DNA of 64,000 nucleotides from Phaeosaccion multiseriatum (taxonomy: Eukaryota > Ochrophyta, other classes). The stretch lies in NCBI GenBank assembly GCA_965112735.1, contig OZ218960.1, positions 2,604,001 through 2,668,000 on the forward strand. Direction: 5' to 3'. The notes below the pieces were generated by a model. It was not told the DNA's origin, did not search any database, and saw only the letters and a program-made list of their open reading frames with translations. A program made the translations under genes and the position numbers. Below, piece by piece: positions 21,910-33,500 of this stretch (position 1 is its first letter; each line of letters starts with the position of its first letter).

Positions 21910-23505
21910 GGTTGGTGGTGGTGGGACTACTGCATCACCCCCCCCTCCTCCTCCGTTCGACTCCTGGCCGCGCCTAGTCTCTTGGTCACGATCCCGCTCA
22001 CGGTCTCTGTCTCGAACAGGAAGCTCTCGATCCCGCACAGGAAAATCTCTACCCCCTCCTCTGCCCCGCTCCCTGCTCCTACTCCTACTCCTTCGATCTC
22101 TGCTCCTGCTTCGGCTCCTCCAGCCACCACCTCTAGCGCCTCTAGCCCTGCTGTCCCGATCTCTGCTATCACTTCTGCTGCTCCTACCGCCATTACTCCT
22201 ACACCCCCTGCTGCCGTTCTCCCAGTCCCTGCTGTCACCTCTACCCCCCCTACCGTCCCGTTCCCTGCTGCCCTCCCGCCCTCTTCTGGTGCCATCCCTG
22301 CCATCTCCGTCTCTGCTACTGCGGTCCCTTCTACCATCTGAGTGCCCCCCTCTCCCTCCTCCTCCTCCTCCTCCTCCTCCTCCTCCTCGAGGGGGGTGAT
22401 CAAACTTGCAAGTCATTCCTCGCCGACAGAGACCCGTCCGCTGATAGTGTAGACACCGCTCCGCCTCGGGCCTTCGAGGATGCTGTACTAGCCCCTGCTC
22501 GTCCTCCTTGTTCCTTTGCTCCACCGTCACGTGTCGATATTTGCACGCATCCCCGTAAGTGCAGCTGCCTGTGGTCATAAACATATCGCAGTGGGGAAGT
22601 CCGAGGATGATATGCTGCAGTTTTGGGTCGCCCGCCGCCTCTCGCTGCTTGTGTTGGTCCCACTCTTCCGGATTCGAGTCGCTGAGACTGTAAGCGCCAC
22701 CGCCGCTACCACCACCCCCACCACCGCCACTGGTACCACCGGCCTTTGCGATGTGCTTGAAGCGGCAGGAGTCGCCGTACTTGCAACTCCCGTGTCGATT
22801 GTACTCCCGGCACTCGACCTCCAGGCGTTGTTGTTGATGTTGAGACTCCTGCTGCTGCGCGCCGCGTTGTCCATTCACATCTACCGCGGAAGTGTTGTGC
22901 TGTTGCCCCACGTAAAGAGGCGCCTGCTGCGACCCCGGTGGACCTCCTCCTCCTCCTCCTCCTCCTCCTCCTCCTGCCCTGCCGCCGCCCCCACGTGGTG
23001 GGGGGAGAGCGTTGAGTAGCGCTTCCTTGCCGAGCGGCCCACCCGGTCCCGGATGGGAAAAGGGTCGGATGACCCCGTCTGGCCCATAAGTGACTCCGCT
23101 ACAGCTCGTAACAAGCGAGCCGAGCGGGGGGGCGAGGAACTGAGCCTGTTGAGGGGGAAAGCTCTGCTGAAATTGCTGCTGCTGCTGCGGTGCCGGCTGC
23201 TGGTATTGATGAGACTGTTGCTGAGGCTGCTGAGGCTGCTGAGCCTGCTGAGGCTGCTGTGGCTGTGGCTGAGCTTGAGACGGCGGGTAGTAGAGGGGGG
23301 GTGGATGCTGAAGCTGCGCGGGTGCTTGAGCCTGCTGATGCTGATGCTGAAGCTGCTGTGGTGGAGGCTGCCCCTGAGAAGCGGCCTGCTGTGGCGGATG
23401 TTGCTGCTGTAGCTGTTGTGGTGGTTGCTGCAGCTGGTGCGCCTGCAGCTGCTGCTGCTGCTGGGCAGGGGGTTGAGGCTGATAGATCATTTGGACCCCC
23501 TCCAT
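21427..23505 (-). CDS. Three-CCCH zinc finger / RS-rich / Pin1-type parvulin fusion protein
   Basis: Single exon, 692 aa from the chosen ATG (MEGVQMIYQPQPP); the frame is open upstream, so the start is a judgement. Domain order: Gln/Pro-rich region (1-130); CCCH fingers C232-x8-C241-x5-C247-x3-H251, C306-C315-C321-H325 and C351-C360-C366-H370, all C-x8-C-x5-C-x3-H; an Arg/Ser/Asp-rich segment with SRSRSRDRRSRSRSRER (about 390-510); polyAla; then a parvulin prolyl isomerase (about 572-692). The isomerase keeps the Pin1 phosphate-binding arginines (HSRRPASW), the active-site Cys (FSDCSSAK), and the C-terminus MQKPFEDASFALPLWG...GVHIILRTA, so it should prefer pSer/pThr-Pro. There is no WW domain; the CCCH and RS parts could instead bring it to RNA or splicing factors. 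The RNA and splicing link is inference. Confidence 0.87.
22356..22388 (+). repeat. (CCT)n repeat coding polyglycine linker
   Basis: Eleven CCT units; minus-strand GGA codons give the Gly run directly after the third CCCH finger of the parvulin fusion. Confidence 0.85.
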
Positions 23506-24911
23506 CTCCCTGTCAAGTACTCCTCCTCCCTGGGGCCCGCCGCCTCGAGGGATCTCCCGTCCCAGATCGGTCGAGATCCCGCTCTTCCTCCCTCTCTTTC
23601 CTCGCTTGTATCTTTTATCTTTGACTTTTATAGTATCTTCCGGAGAGGGGGGGGGGGTGGAGGGGGGGGGAATTGAAACTGTAATTCGTGTGCATCGCGA
23701 ACTGCGGGTTCGATTCCTTTGAAACCAAGCCCAAAAAAAGGCGAGTCTGGAGAGGAGCTGGAGCGCTCGAGTAGAGAGAAGAGGACGATCGAGAGGGCTT
23801 GCAGGGGTGAATCCACGAGAGTGTTTCGGACTATTAGCAGGACGAGCAGAGGATTGGAAAGAGGGAGGACACAAAGAGAACGAAGGTGCGTGCAATGGTC
23901 CCACGGTCTCAGCGAAGGCGCTAGCTCACTCAATTGGGGTGCCCCGTGTGGCTTGCTGAGGGCTGCTTGCATCAGCGAGGACTCAGGGGAGAGAGGTGTA
24001 CGTAGTCCGAGGGGAGTTGGGGTCCGTCGCTGTGAGGAAGCGCTGTTTTGGCATTTCGGGGCGGGAGGAGGAGCGAAGAAAGAGAACATGGAGCGTGGAG
24101 GAATGGGATGGCATGCTCCAAGCAAGCAGCAGCAGCAGTAGCCTCACACAATTTTCGACAGTAAGGGGGACCGGGGAGAAGGGACTGCAGGGAGGGGGGA
24201 TATGGTGAGGGAGCAGGGCAAGGAGGGGAGAAAGGAAGGCGGCGAGAACAGGGAGCAGAAGACTTACCAGAGAGAGGGAAGGAGAACGAGCGGGGAGAGG
24301 ACCAAGGAGGTTTTGGTGTCTGTCGGCCTTTCATGACTATAAGTCGCTGGATCAGAGGAGGGATCACCACGCTACCACATAATTACAGCGGAGGGAACAG
24401 CAGCAGACTCATTCTGAATTGACGGGGGACCGGGTGGGACAAGCGGAGCTTTGTCCATCGGTGGGATAGTGTAGCAGGACAATGGGACTGCTTTTACGGC
24501 ACTGAATAGTTGCAATACCGACTGTATTGTTTTTGTGCCATGATCCCGATCCACGAGCTTTCATTATTTGTCGGTTCGTCCTCTCCCGTTGTTCCCTTGT
24601 TGCTTGGCTAGTGCTGAGTCTCGTCCTCGCCCCTCCCTTTCCCCTGCCTTTCTCCATTGCCTCCATCTTTCCTTCATGTGCAGGACGGGATCTCAGTGGG
24701 TTATTGTGATTTGGGAGCGCTGAAAGCCCTTTTAACAGCACCAGTCCCGGACCCAGAGGACGGAGGGAGGAGAGAGGAGAAAGAGGACTATTTCTCCATA
24801 GAAGGAAGTGGGGCTCTTGTCGCCCACTCCTATTCGAACCCTCTTCGTGAGAGAGGGGCTTGACAAACTACAGAAAGAAAGAGAGGTGCGCAGTGCAAGC
24901 GCTGTCCAGGC
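23506..24911. other. Divergent intergenic region, parvulin / Rab genes
   Basis: About 1.4 kb between opposed start codons. GA- and GGGA-rich sequence and a short CAG run (24125-24142) are present. I see no gene; part is presumably 5'UTR with possible untranslated exons. Confidence 0.5.
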
Positions 24912-27039
24912 ATGGCTCGCAATGACAGCCCCTTCGATATGCAAATCAAGCTCCTCATGATCGGAGACAGCGGAGTGGGCAAGACGTGCTTGCTGCTGCG
25001 CTATGCCAATGACTCCTTCTCGCAGACGTTCATCACCACCATTGGCATTGACTTTAAGATCAAAAACATCGACCTGTAAGTACTCGGGCATGAAGGCGGG
25101 GGCAGGAGGGAGGGGTTGAGGAGATGGGGTAGAGAGAGAGAGGGCGGGGATGGGGTAGAGAGGGGAAGGAATCAGGAAGACGAGGAAACTCGGCACACCG
25201 GACAGTGAGAGCTTTGGTCGTGCATTCTTCCACGAGAGGGGCACAGCACCGGCTTTCCTATTTCCGATGGGCATTGTAAAAGCAAGACTACGTGCCAGCG
25301 AAAGGAGGGTAGGGAGGGAAGGCAAACTGCAGCAGTAGCATGACCAGTTGGTTCTTCTCTGTGTGGTGCTGTGTGTTGTCTGTTCAATGTCTGTCGGCTG
25401 TTTACAAGAGAGGATGGATGGAGGATACTGTTGGCACAGAGAAACGGGAGGGGGAGGAGGGCCATAGAGAAAGCAAGCAAGTGGTCAGGATAGAAAGCGG
25501 GGGGGATGACCAAGACAGGCAGAGCAGCAAGATAAGGGGCCCATGAGCTTGAAGGGGGCGTCGCTTTACTCTCTCCCCCCCCCCCCTCCGGACACGAGCT
25601 GCTTCAGCTTGGCGCTCTCCTCCTCGATTACCATGTGCTCGTTTTCTACCCTCTCCCTCTTCTTCATGCGACGCTTTTCCATCGACCCGAACCAATCCCA
25701 CGCACCCACCTCTGACGGAGATGTTGCCTCTCCATCCCTCCCTCCCTCCCTCTTGTCCGCCACCCACCCACCCGACAACACCCAATCAATGGCGCACATC
25801 AGCGACTCGAAGCGAATCAAGCTGCAGATCTGGGACACAGCGGGCCAAGAGCGCTTCCGTACCATCACCACCTCCTACTTCCGAGGGGCCCAGGGCATCT
25901 TGCTGGTGTATGACGTGACAGACAAGAAGAGCTTCCAAGCCATTCGGAACTGGGTCGGGCAGATCAAACAGCATGCAGACGTGCAGGTGCGTGAAGGGAG
26001 CAGTGTGTGTGTGTGCGTGTGTGTGTGTGTGTGCGTGTGTGTGTGCGTGTGCTCATGAGAGGCTGCGCTGAAAGGACTGAGCAAAGTTTTCCTTACTGCC
26101 TTGATTCAGCACGTTTAACTGAATGTACACCCCCTACCATCGGCGACCATCCCTCCTCCCCGTGAGACCGCGCTGAAAGGACTGAGCAAAGTTTTCCTTG
26201 CTGCCTTGATTCAGCACCTTTTAAATGAACGTACACCCCCTACCATCGGCGACCATCCCTCCTCCCCGCACCATGGGCTGCCATCCCTCAGGTGAACAAG
26301 ATTCTCATCGGAAACAAGTGCGACATGAGCGACGATCGGGAAGTGAGCACAGAGGAGGGCGCGCAGCTGGCAGCCGAGTACGGCATTCAGTTCTTCGAGA
26401 CGAGTGCCAAGAACGATATTAACGTTGAGAAGGTGAGAGAGAGAGACGCAGGGGCAGGGGAGCAATGAGGGAGGGTGGGTGGGAGGATGGGAGGGAGGGA
26501 GGGAGGGAGGATGGGAGGGAGGGAGGGAGGGAGGGAGGATGGGAGGGAGGGAGGGAGGGAGGGAGGGAGGGATCGGAGAAGGGAGGGAGGGAGGGAAGGA
26601 AGGAAGGAGCGAGGCCTAGGTAGGGTCTAGGGCGTCACGTGGTGGGAGGAAGGCTCGCTCGCTCGGGGTCAGAGGGAGAGGGACAGACAGAGACTCCTTG
26701 CGTCGCGTGTGTGGAATCAAATTGAAGGGAGTTCGGAAGAGATTGATGATCTTATCTATCCGTCGCTGGAAACACTTTTGTATCCTCCTCCTCACAGTCT
26801 CCCCCTCCCTTCCTTGCGTATATGCGTGTGCTTGTGTCGTGTGCTGCGTGTGTGTGTGTGTACTTGCGTGTGTGTCTGCATGCGGGTTCCACTCCAAACA
26901 GGGTTTTATCAGCATTGCCAGGGAAGTGAAGGATCGGCTCATGTCCGATGGCGCCGGAGCTCGCCCCGGGGGAAGGGCAGACACAGTGGACATGAATAAG
27001 GCAGCAAGTAAGCCCAAGAGCAGTAAGTGCTGTGCGTAG
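24912..27039 (+). CDS. Rab8/Sec4/RabE-class small GTPase
   Basis: Membrane-traffic GTPase of the post-Golgi exocytic class. Exons: 24912-25075, 25803-25986, 26292-26432, 26902-27039; phases match, 208 aa. All G-motifs are present: G1 GDSGVGKT (18-25), effector loop [14 protein letters not shown]3 WDTAGQE (65-71), G4 NKCD (124-127), G5 ETSAK (152-156). The Rab signatures IDFKIKNI and [27 protein letters not shown] place it with Rab8/Rab1. It ends KCCA, a CCX geranylgeranylation motif. Introns are purine-rich at the 5' end and pyrimidine-rich at the 3' end, and intron 2 holds a tandem duplication of about 106 bp. Confidence 0.95.
26056..26268 (+). repeat. Tandem duplication in Rab intron 2
   Basis: Two adjacent copies of about 106 bp (26056-26162 and 26163-26268), each starting TGAGA and ending CTCCTCCCCG, about 90 percent identical by eye. 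The second copy abuts the region just before the exon at 26292. Confidence 0.9.
26482..26615 (+). repeat. GGGA-rich minisatellite in Rab intron 3
   Basis: Imperfect GGGA units with interspersed GGAT, on the sense strand near the donor of the intron 26433-26901. Confidence 0.9.
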
Positions 27040-27150
27040 AGCGAGAGCAGCGGCAGCGACAGAGGGAGAGCTAGAGGGAGACAGAGATCAGAGAAGAGGG
27101 AGAGCGCGCGATGGGAGAGAGAAAGGGAGATAATTGGAGGCAGATAGCGA

Positions 27151-27196
<46 letters not shown>

Positions 27197-27405
27197 CATC
27201 ATTGGCAGTTAGTGAGGGGTGTGGAAGAGCAGAAGAGCACAAGAGAGAGCGGCGGGGCGGGAAAAGAAGGCCCTCTTCACACTCATTGTAGACAGACAGG
27301 CGCAGGCAAGCGCTCCCGCCCCATGTGGGGGCGGAAACTGAAGCATCGCGGTATACGGTATACTAGAGAGAGAGAGAGGTTTCCTCCGTCTGCTGTGCCA
27401 GTGGC

Positions 27406-27442
<37 letters not shown>

Positions 27443-28440
27443 TAGCAGCACAAATAAGCAGCAATTTTTGTCAATTTTCAGTCCCCGGGTGTGTGGACAC
27501 GATGGGTGTCAAGTAAAGTTAGGAGAGAGACGTCTCAGACGCACCAGAGGCTTCAGGCAGTCAGTCCGCCAGTCAGTCTGTCAGTCACTCAATCAGTCCA
27601 ATCACGGCCGCAGGCAGTCAGCAGGGGCATGCGGCGGCGGTAACAGCGGCTACTGCTGCTAATGGAAATATAAAGAGGCGCTTTCATCATGGCATCGACT
27701 GGGCTTGACTGTCGTCCGTTGGCCGGTGCGGGGAGGCAGGGTGGAATATTCGTGTTTACATGGGCAAGCAAGTGAGGTGAAAGGAAGGGCACCCAGGGCA
27801 CCCAGGAGCTCCCCCCCAGACAGGGGAAAAGTCTGTCGCTACCTAAAGTTCCTCTATCCTCTTATCTATAGCTGTCTGCCCCCTCGCCGTCGTTTAACTC
27901 TCTTTCAATCAATTTTAACTAAAAAAAACTCTCCCCACCGCTGCGGTACGTTGCCTTGCCGGGTTGCCTCCCTCGATGCAAGCCTGTGACCACTCACTCA
28001 CTTCGGCGACCCCCTCGAAGGGCCCATTCACGGTGGATCCATCGACCCTGCCCACCGTAGGAGCCACGCACACCACGCTCTCGCCCCGGTGCTTACCCTC
28101 TGCGCAGGAAAACATGCCACTCCGGAAACACCCTTCTTACTCGTGCTGCTGCTGCTGCTGCTGCTGCTGCTGCACTGCTGTTGGCTGCTCCACTAGTGGC
28201 TGCGATCACTACTCCCTCCGTACGCCATCTCGGAGTCCCAACACGTTCGTCCCGAGGGGGATGCGATACCTGAGGGGGTGCGATGCACCTGTCTGCCGAC
28301 TTCTTGCTTGAGTAGTTGGAGCTCTTTGGGCAGCCTGCCTACATGCCGGTATACCTGCCTGCCTATATACGTACCTGCCTCATGTCTGGCTGGCTGTCTG
28401 GCTATGTGTCTGCCTATCTGTCTGTCTGTCTGTCTGGCTA

Positions 28441-28495
<55 letters not shown>

Positions 28496-28628
28496 GTCTG
28501 TCTGTCTGTCTGGCTGGCTATCTGTCTGTCTGTCTGGCTGTCTGTCTGTCTGTCTGCCTGTCTGTCTATCTGTCTGTCTATCTGTCTCGCTCTTCGTCCC
28601 TCCTCTCATCGGATGGTGCTGTCACCCG
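27040..28628. other. Convergent intergenic region, Rab / photolyase-hydrolase genes
   Basis: No supported gene. It contains GA repeat (27169-27190), CAG repeats (27409-27441), CTG repeats (28145-28175) and a long CTGT/CTGC array (28390-28590). ORFs in the last array ([10 protein letters not shown]) are repeat translations. Confidence 0.6.
28405..28590 (+). repeat. (CTGT)n microsatellite
   Basis: About 180 bp of CTGT units with CTGG and CTAT variants, downstream of the photolyase-hydrolase stop codon. Confidence 0.95.
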
Positions 28629-28847
28629 CTACTTGTGTCCCGGTGCTTCTGCTGAGCTGCTCGTCTCGGAGCCCCCTACGTTGGCGAGCTCCGGAGAGGA
28701 GGAGGAAGCCGACTCCTTCCCATTCAACTCCACAGCATCGATCCACTCCACCATCGCTGCGCAAACCTCATCGGCATTTTCCTGAGGTGGAACCGTAGCG
28801 AGAGGGAGGGAGGGAGGGAGAGAGGGTAGAGCGAGAGAGAGACAGGA

Positions 28848-28884
<37 letters not shown>

Positions 28885-28888
28885 AGCA

Positions 28889-28949
<61 letters not shown>

Positions 28950-30521
28950 GCAAGACAGAGAGAGAGGGGGGGGGAGACCGGAAGAGAGAGGGTGAGGCCC
29001 AGGCAAACCCTCGCGATGCCCCTCAAATGTCAGTCTTCAGCCCCTGCCCATCCACTGCCATCCCCTGTCCTGACACCCACCTCGTGTGGGCAATGCCCTC
29101 CGTTAATGGGCACCACCTTAACATCGTTATGCACGTCCTTGAACTGCTCTGCCCTGGCCACGGCGTCGTTGAGAGGGTCCAAGGTGCCCTGTGCCACCAG
29201 TACGGGCCCTCCGAACTGCAGGAGGGCGGGGGGGGGGGGTTGGTGGGGTGGGATGGCAGTGGATTGCGTGAGAAGAGCGCGTGAGAAAGGGTATTGATAA
29301 TGTTGCTGAACAAGGCTATCAAGCGCACTACAATACACTTAAACGTACTTGCATTTTGCGAAAAGTATTCCTCACGCCCGCACACACACACACACACACA
29401 CACACACCTTGCCGAGCATTTCGTTGGCGCTCCTGGAGAAAGGAAGCTTTGCCCCTGAGGCGAAGATGCCGACGGCGCCGGGGTCGCAGCTGTCACGGAA
29501 GATGTTGTCAGCCAGACCCTGGGAGAGGAGCAAGAGATAGGGATGGTGTGTGAGCGAGAGAGAGGGAGGGGGGGTGAGAGAGAGATTAGAGACAGACATG
29601 CACACAGAGAGAAACTGAAAGGTCAGTACCAACCAACCAACCTGCCTGCTGACTGACCGACTGACTGACCGGCACTTTGATGCATCTGCCCCTCCCCTTA
29701 CGTAATTCATAGGTTGATTCCTGTTAAGTCGATAAAATTCCCCCCTCCGCCCCACTGCCCCCCCCCCCCCTGCTCTGCTCTCGCACCTCATCCACAACGC
29801 CCGGATTGGTCGGGTAGAGAGAGTAACATGTCTTGGCAATGCGACCTTGAAGCCCCATGAAGAGGAGCTGACTGAGGCCATACAATAAGAAGTTGGGGGG
29901 TGCACCGTAGGACCCAAGCAGGTCCATACGAGTTGCGTCTTCTACCGACACGCCTGGGCCGAAGCGTTCTTGCTGAGAAGGAGGAAGAGGAGGGGAGGCA
30001 AAGCGAACGAGAGAAGGGGGGGGGGGAGGAAGGGAGAGAGGGAGGGAGAAAGGGAGAGAGAGAAGAGAGAGAAAGAGAAGGGAGAGAGGGGGGAGAGATG
30101 GAGAGAGAGAAGAGCAGAAAAAGCGAAAAGAGGGAGATTGTGGTCAATCTCACCCACGCAGGCCCTGTAGGCGAAAGAAGATGATGAGATAACAAGAGCC
30201 CAATCATTGATGAAGTATTCACATCTCAGTCCCACCCGGGAGGGACCCCGCACAGGGACCCATACACCCACGCACGCACCCACGCACCCACCCACGCACC
30301 CACGCACCTCTTGCTCCCACTCATCTTGGTCCAGCAGACGGCCTGCGCTGTTGATAAGGATGACGCCTTTGCAGAGACCGAAGGAGTCAGCGGCCACGCC
30401 CATACTGTAGGCATAGAGGGGAGAGACAAGAGGAGAGGGAGAGAGAGGGGAAGAGCGGGAGAGACGGGGATAAATACACACAGCGAGAGAGGGCGTGTAC
30501 GGTCGAGAAAGAGGGCGTATA

Positions 30522-30576
<55 letters not shown>

Positions 30577-33500
30577 GGGAGGTGGTGCACACAGTGATAC
30601 AGTCAATTCGTATGCCTTTATCTGCCACCCCTGCCGCTTCCCTTCCTTCCCCTCCCCTTTCCTTCCCCTCCCTCCCCTCCCCTTCGCTTCCCTTCCATTT
30701 GCTCCTCTCCCCTTCCTTCTCTCAACACACCCTCCATCTTACCTAACGTAACCGCCAATTGAGTTGCCAGCGATGTAGAACGGCGAGGAGATGATGTTAA
30801 CCGTAAAGTCTCTGACAAAATCACACCACAGGTACTGCGTGTATGTAAGAGGGGGCTGTTGTTGCACAGAGACAGAGGGCAGGGAGAGGGGAAGGATGGG
30901 GAAGGGAGGGGAGGAGGAGAGATGGGCAGTTGGAGATACAGCAGCAACGTCTTGTCTGCCGTGTTCCTCCTCTGCCTGCACTCGACCACGGCGCACCTTT
31001 CATTCCTTCTTTCACGAGAGCGAGAACGAGGGCGTCTGCCTGTCCCGTGCGTGCCTACCCACTCCCTGCTCACTCCCTCACCTACCTTGGAGCTGTGTCC
31101 GAAGCCGATGAGGTCGACAGCAAAGAGCCTGAAGCGAGTGCCCAGTCTCTCGAAGCAGCCCTGCCATTGGTCCACAGACGCCCCAAAACCGTGCACCTGG
31201 ACAACCGCAGCAGTGGGTAATACAGCCGTAGCAGTTGGTGATACAGCAGCATGGAGGAGTGTACATACGCACACAGAGAGAGATACAGCGATGAGGGAGG
31301 GAGGGAGGGAGGGAGGGACGCGTCAAGTCTTGTCCTTTTCTCTTTCTCCGCTCCCTCTTCTCCCTCCCATCTCCCCCATCTTCTCTCTCCACCCCCCCTC
31401 CTCTCCCCCTTCCCTCTTTCTTCGTCTCTAATATACACGTACGTCTCTCTCCCCCTCTCCCGCCACTCACTGTTGCCTCCTCCCTTCCCTTCCCTTCCCT
31501 CCTTTCCTCAATCCACCCCCCCAACACACACTCTCTCCCTCCCTCCCTCACCATGAGTAGCGCCGGGGCTTCTGGATCTGTGCTTCCTCCTACAGCATAA
31601 CGGCAGCTCCATCCGTGCCATTTCCAATACCTAACCTCGAATGGGGGTCTGGCACCCACTTCTGCCCCCCCTGATGTCACTGCTGCTGCTGCTGCTGCTG
31701 CTGCTTCTCCTTTGGTAGGGCCGTGCTCCTCAGGTTGGGAAAATGCCGCCTTCGATGCCTCGACGTCTCTCTCAGCTAAAATATCATGCCACTGTTGGGA
31801 AGATGAAGAGTAGGAGGATGGGGGAGGAGGAGGAGGAGGAGGAGGAGGAGGAGGAAGAGGAGGAGGAGGAGGAGGAGGAGGAGGATGAGGAGGAGGAGGA
31901 GGAGGAGGAGGAGGAGGAGGAGGGTGAGGAGGAGGAGGAGGAGGAGGAGGAGGAGGAGGAGGAGGAGGAGGAGGAGGAGGAGGAGGAGGAGGAGGAGGAG
32001 GAGGAGGAGGAGGAGGAGGAGGAGGAGGAGGAGGAGGAGGAACGACGGCGAGAACAAGAGAGCCACGATGAAAAAACACGTAGAGAGGCCGAGGGGCGAA
32101 AGGAAGGGGCATGAAGCGGGAGAGAAAGGGACCCACACAACCCACACATACAGTGTACACAGAGTGAAAAAGTGCCCCCCTCCCCTCTCTCCTTCCCCCG
32201 CCTCCCTCTCCACCTCCCCTCTCCCCCTCCCTTCCCCTCACTTACCTGCATAGTGGTGACGACTTCCTTACCATAGCAGGTCCAGGGCCGGGCCACAGAA
32301 AGGGGGCTGGGGGCATAGCCGTGCTGCCGTGCAAGCATGACTCGGCGCGGCGAGAGGCAGCCCAGTGACAGCCCGGCTCCAAAGCTTCGAGCGAACACCT
32401 TTGGGGTGGGTGCGTGGGTGGGTGCGTGAGAACAAACGAAAGAAATGAAAGAAGCTAAAGGACAACAAAGTGGGTCAGCGTCGAGGCGTTTCCTGTACGA
32501 CAGACGCTTCGCACGAGCACCTCCTCCCTCCCCCTCCACCCCACCCTCCCTCCCCCCGTGCCCAACCAACGCGTCGACCTTTACCCTTTACCCTTTACCC
32601 TTTGCTCTCTCCTCTCCTCTCCTCTCCTGCCTCACCTCGCCTCTCGCCAGCCCCCCCACACCCCTCGCTTTGACTATTCTGCGTGTGACTGCAGAGTCAA
32701 GCCCCAGCAGCGGCTCGGCGCTTGGTTTGTCTCCGGGCAGCTGAGGGGAGGAGGATGGCAGTGGATGGAGGAGGGAGGCGGCGGCAGGAGGAGGAGGAGG
32801 AGGAGGAGGAGGAGGAGGAGGAGGAGGAGGAGGAGGAGGAGGAGGAGGAGAAGGAGGAGGAGGAGGAGGAGGGGAAAGGCGGAGAGTGAGAAGCCCACAC
32901 CTCACTGATCGCTCACGACTGATTCGCTGACTGTCCATCCCGCACTCCTACCTCTCACTCTACATATATGTACACGTGCGTGCATATGTGTGTATGTGTG
33001 TGTCCTCTGTATGTGCTTTGACTGACCTGAATGTGTGGCTCCGCGTGGTCTTCGAGCTTGTTCAGGAGGTAGGCCCCGAAGGCCGCGTCGCCTTCACTGA
33101 CGTACTTGTCCAGCCACCTGTGCCCCAAACCAGCCAGAGAGAGGTAGTCAAGGTTAGTCGTACTCAGCGCATTACCCAAAACCCAAACCCCCATATGCCT
33201 CTACCCATCAGCTCCCCCTCCCCATATGCCTCTACCCTCCCTCCCTTCCTCCCTCCCATCGCATCGTACTTGAGCATGAAGTTCTCTCCGAAGGTGGGCT
33301 GCAGTGACAACTCCTTCCCTCCCCATATACCTCTACCCTACAACTCCCCATATGCCTCTACCCTACAACTCCCCATATGCCTCTACCCTACAACTCCCCA
33401 TACACCTCTACCCTACAACTCCCCATATGCCTCTACCCTACAACTCCCCATCTGCCTCTACCCTACAACTCCCCATGTACCTCTACGTAACACAACGATA

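Noticed and set aside
23690-23735. tRNA-like T-arm GGTTCGATTCC
   Set aside because: The flanking bases do not form a T stem and no D-arm or anticodon arm of suitable spacing was found.
27964-28311. ORF with a polyCys run
   Set aside because: The Cys run is a (CTG)n translation and no flanking domain is recognisable.
32576-32610. Telomere-like CCCTTTA repeats
   Set aside because: Only about four units, inside an intron of the photolyase-hydrolase gene; not a telomere.
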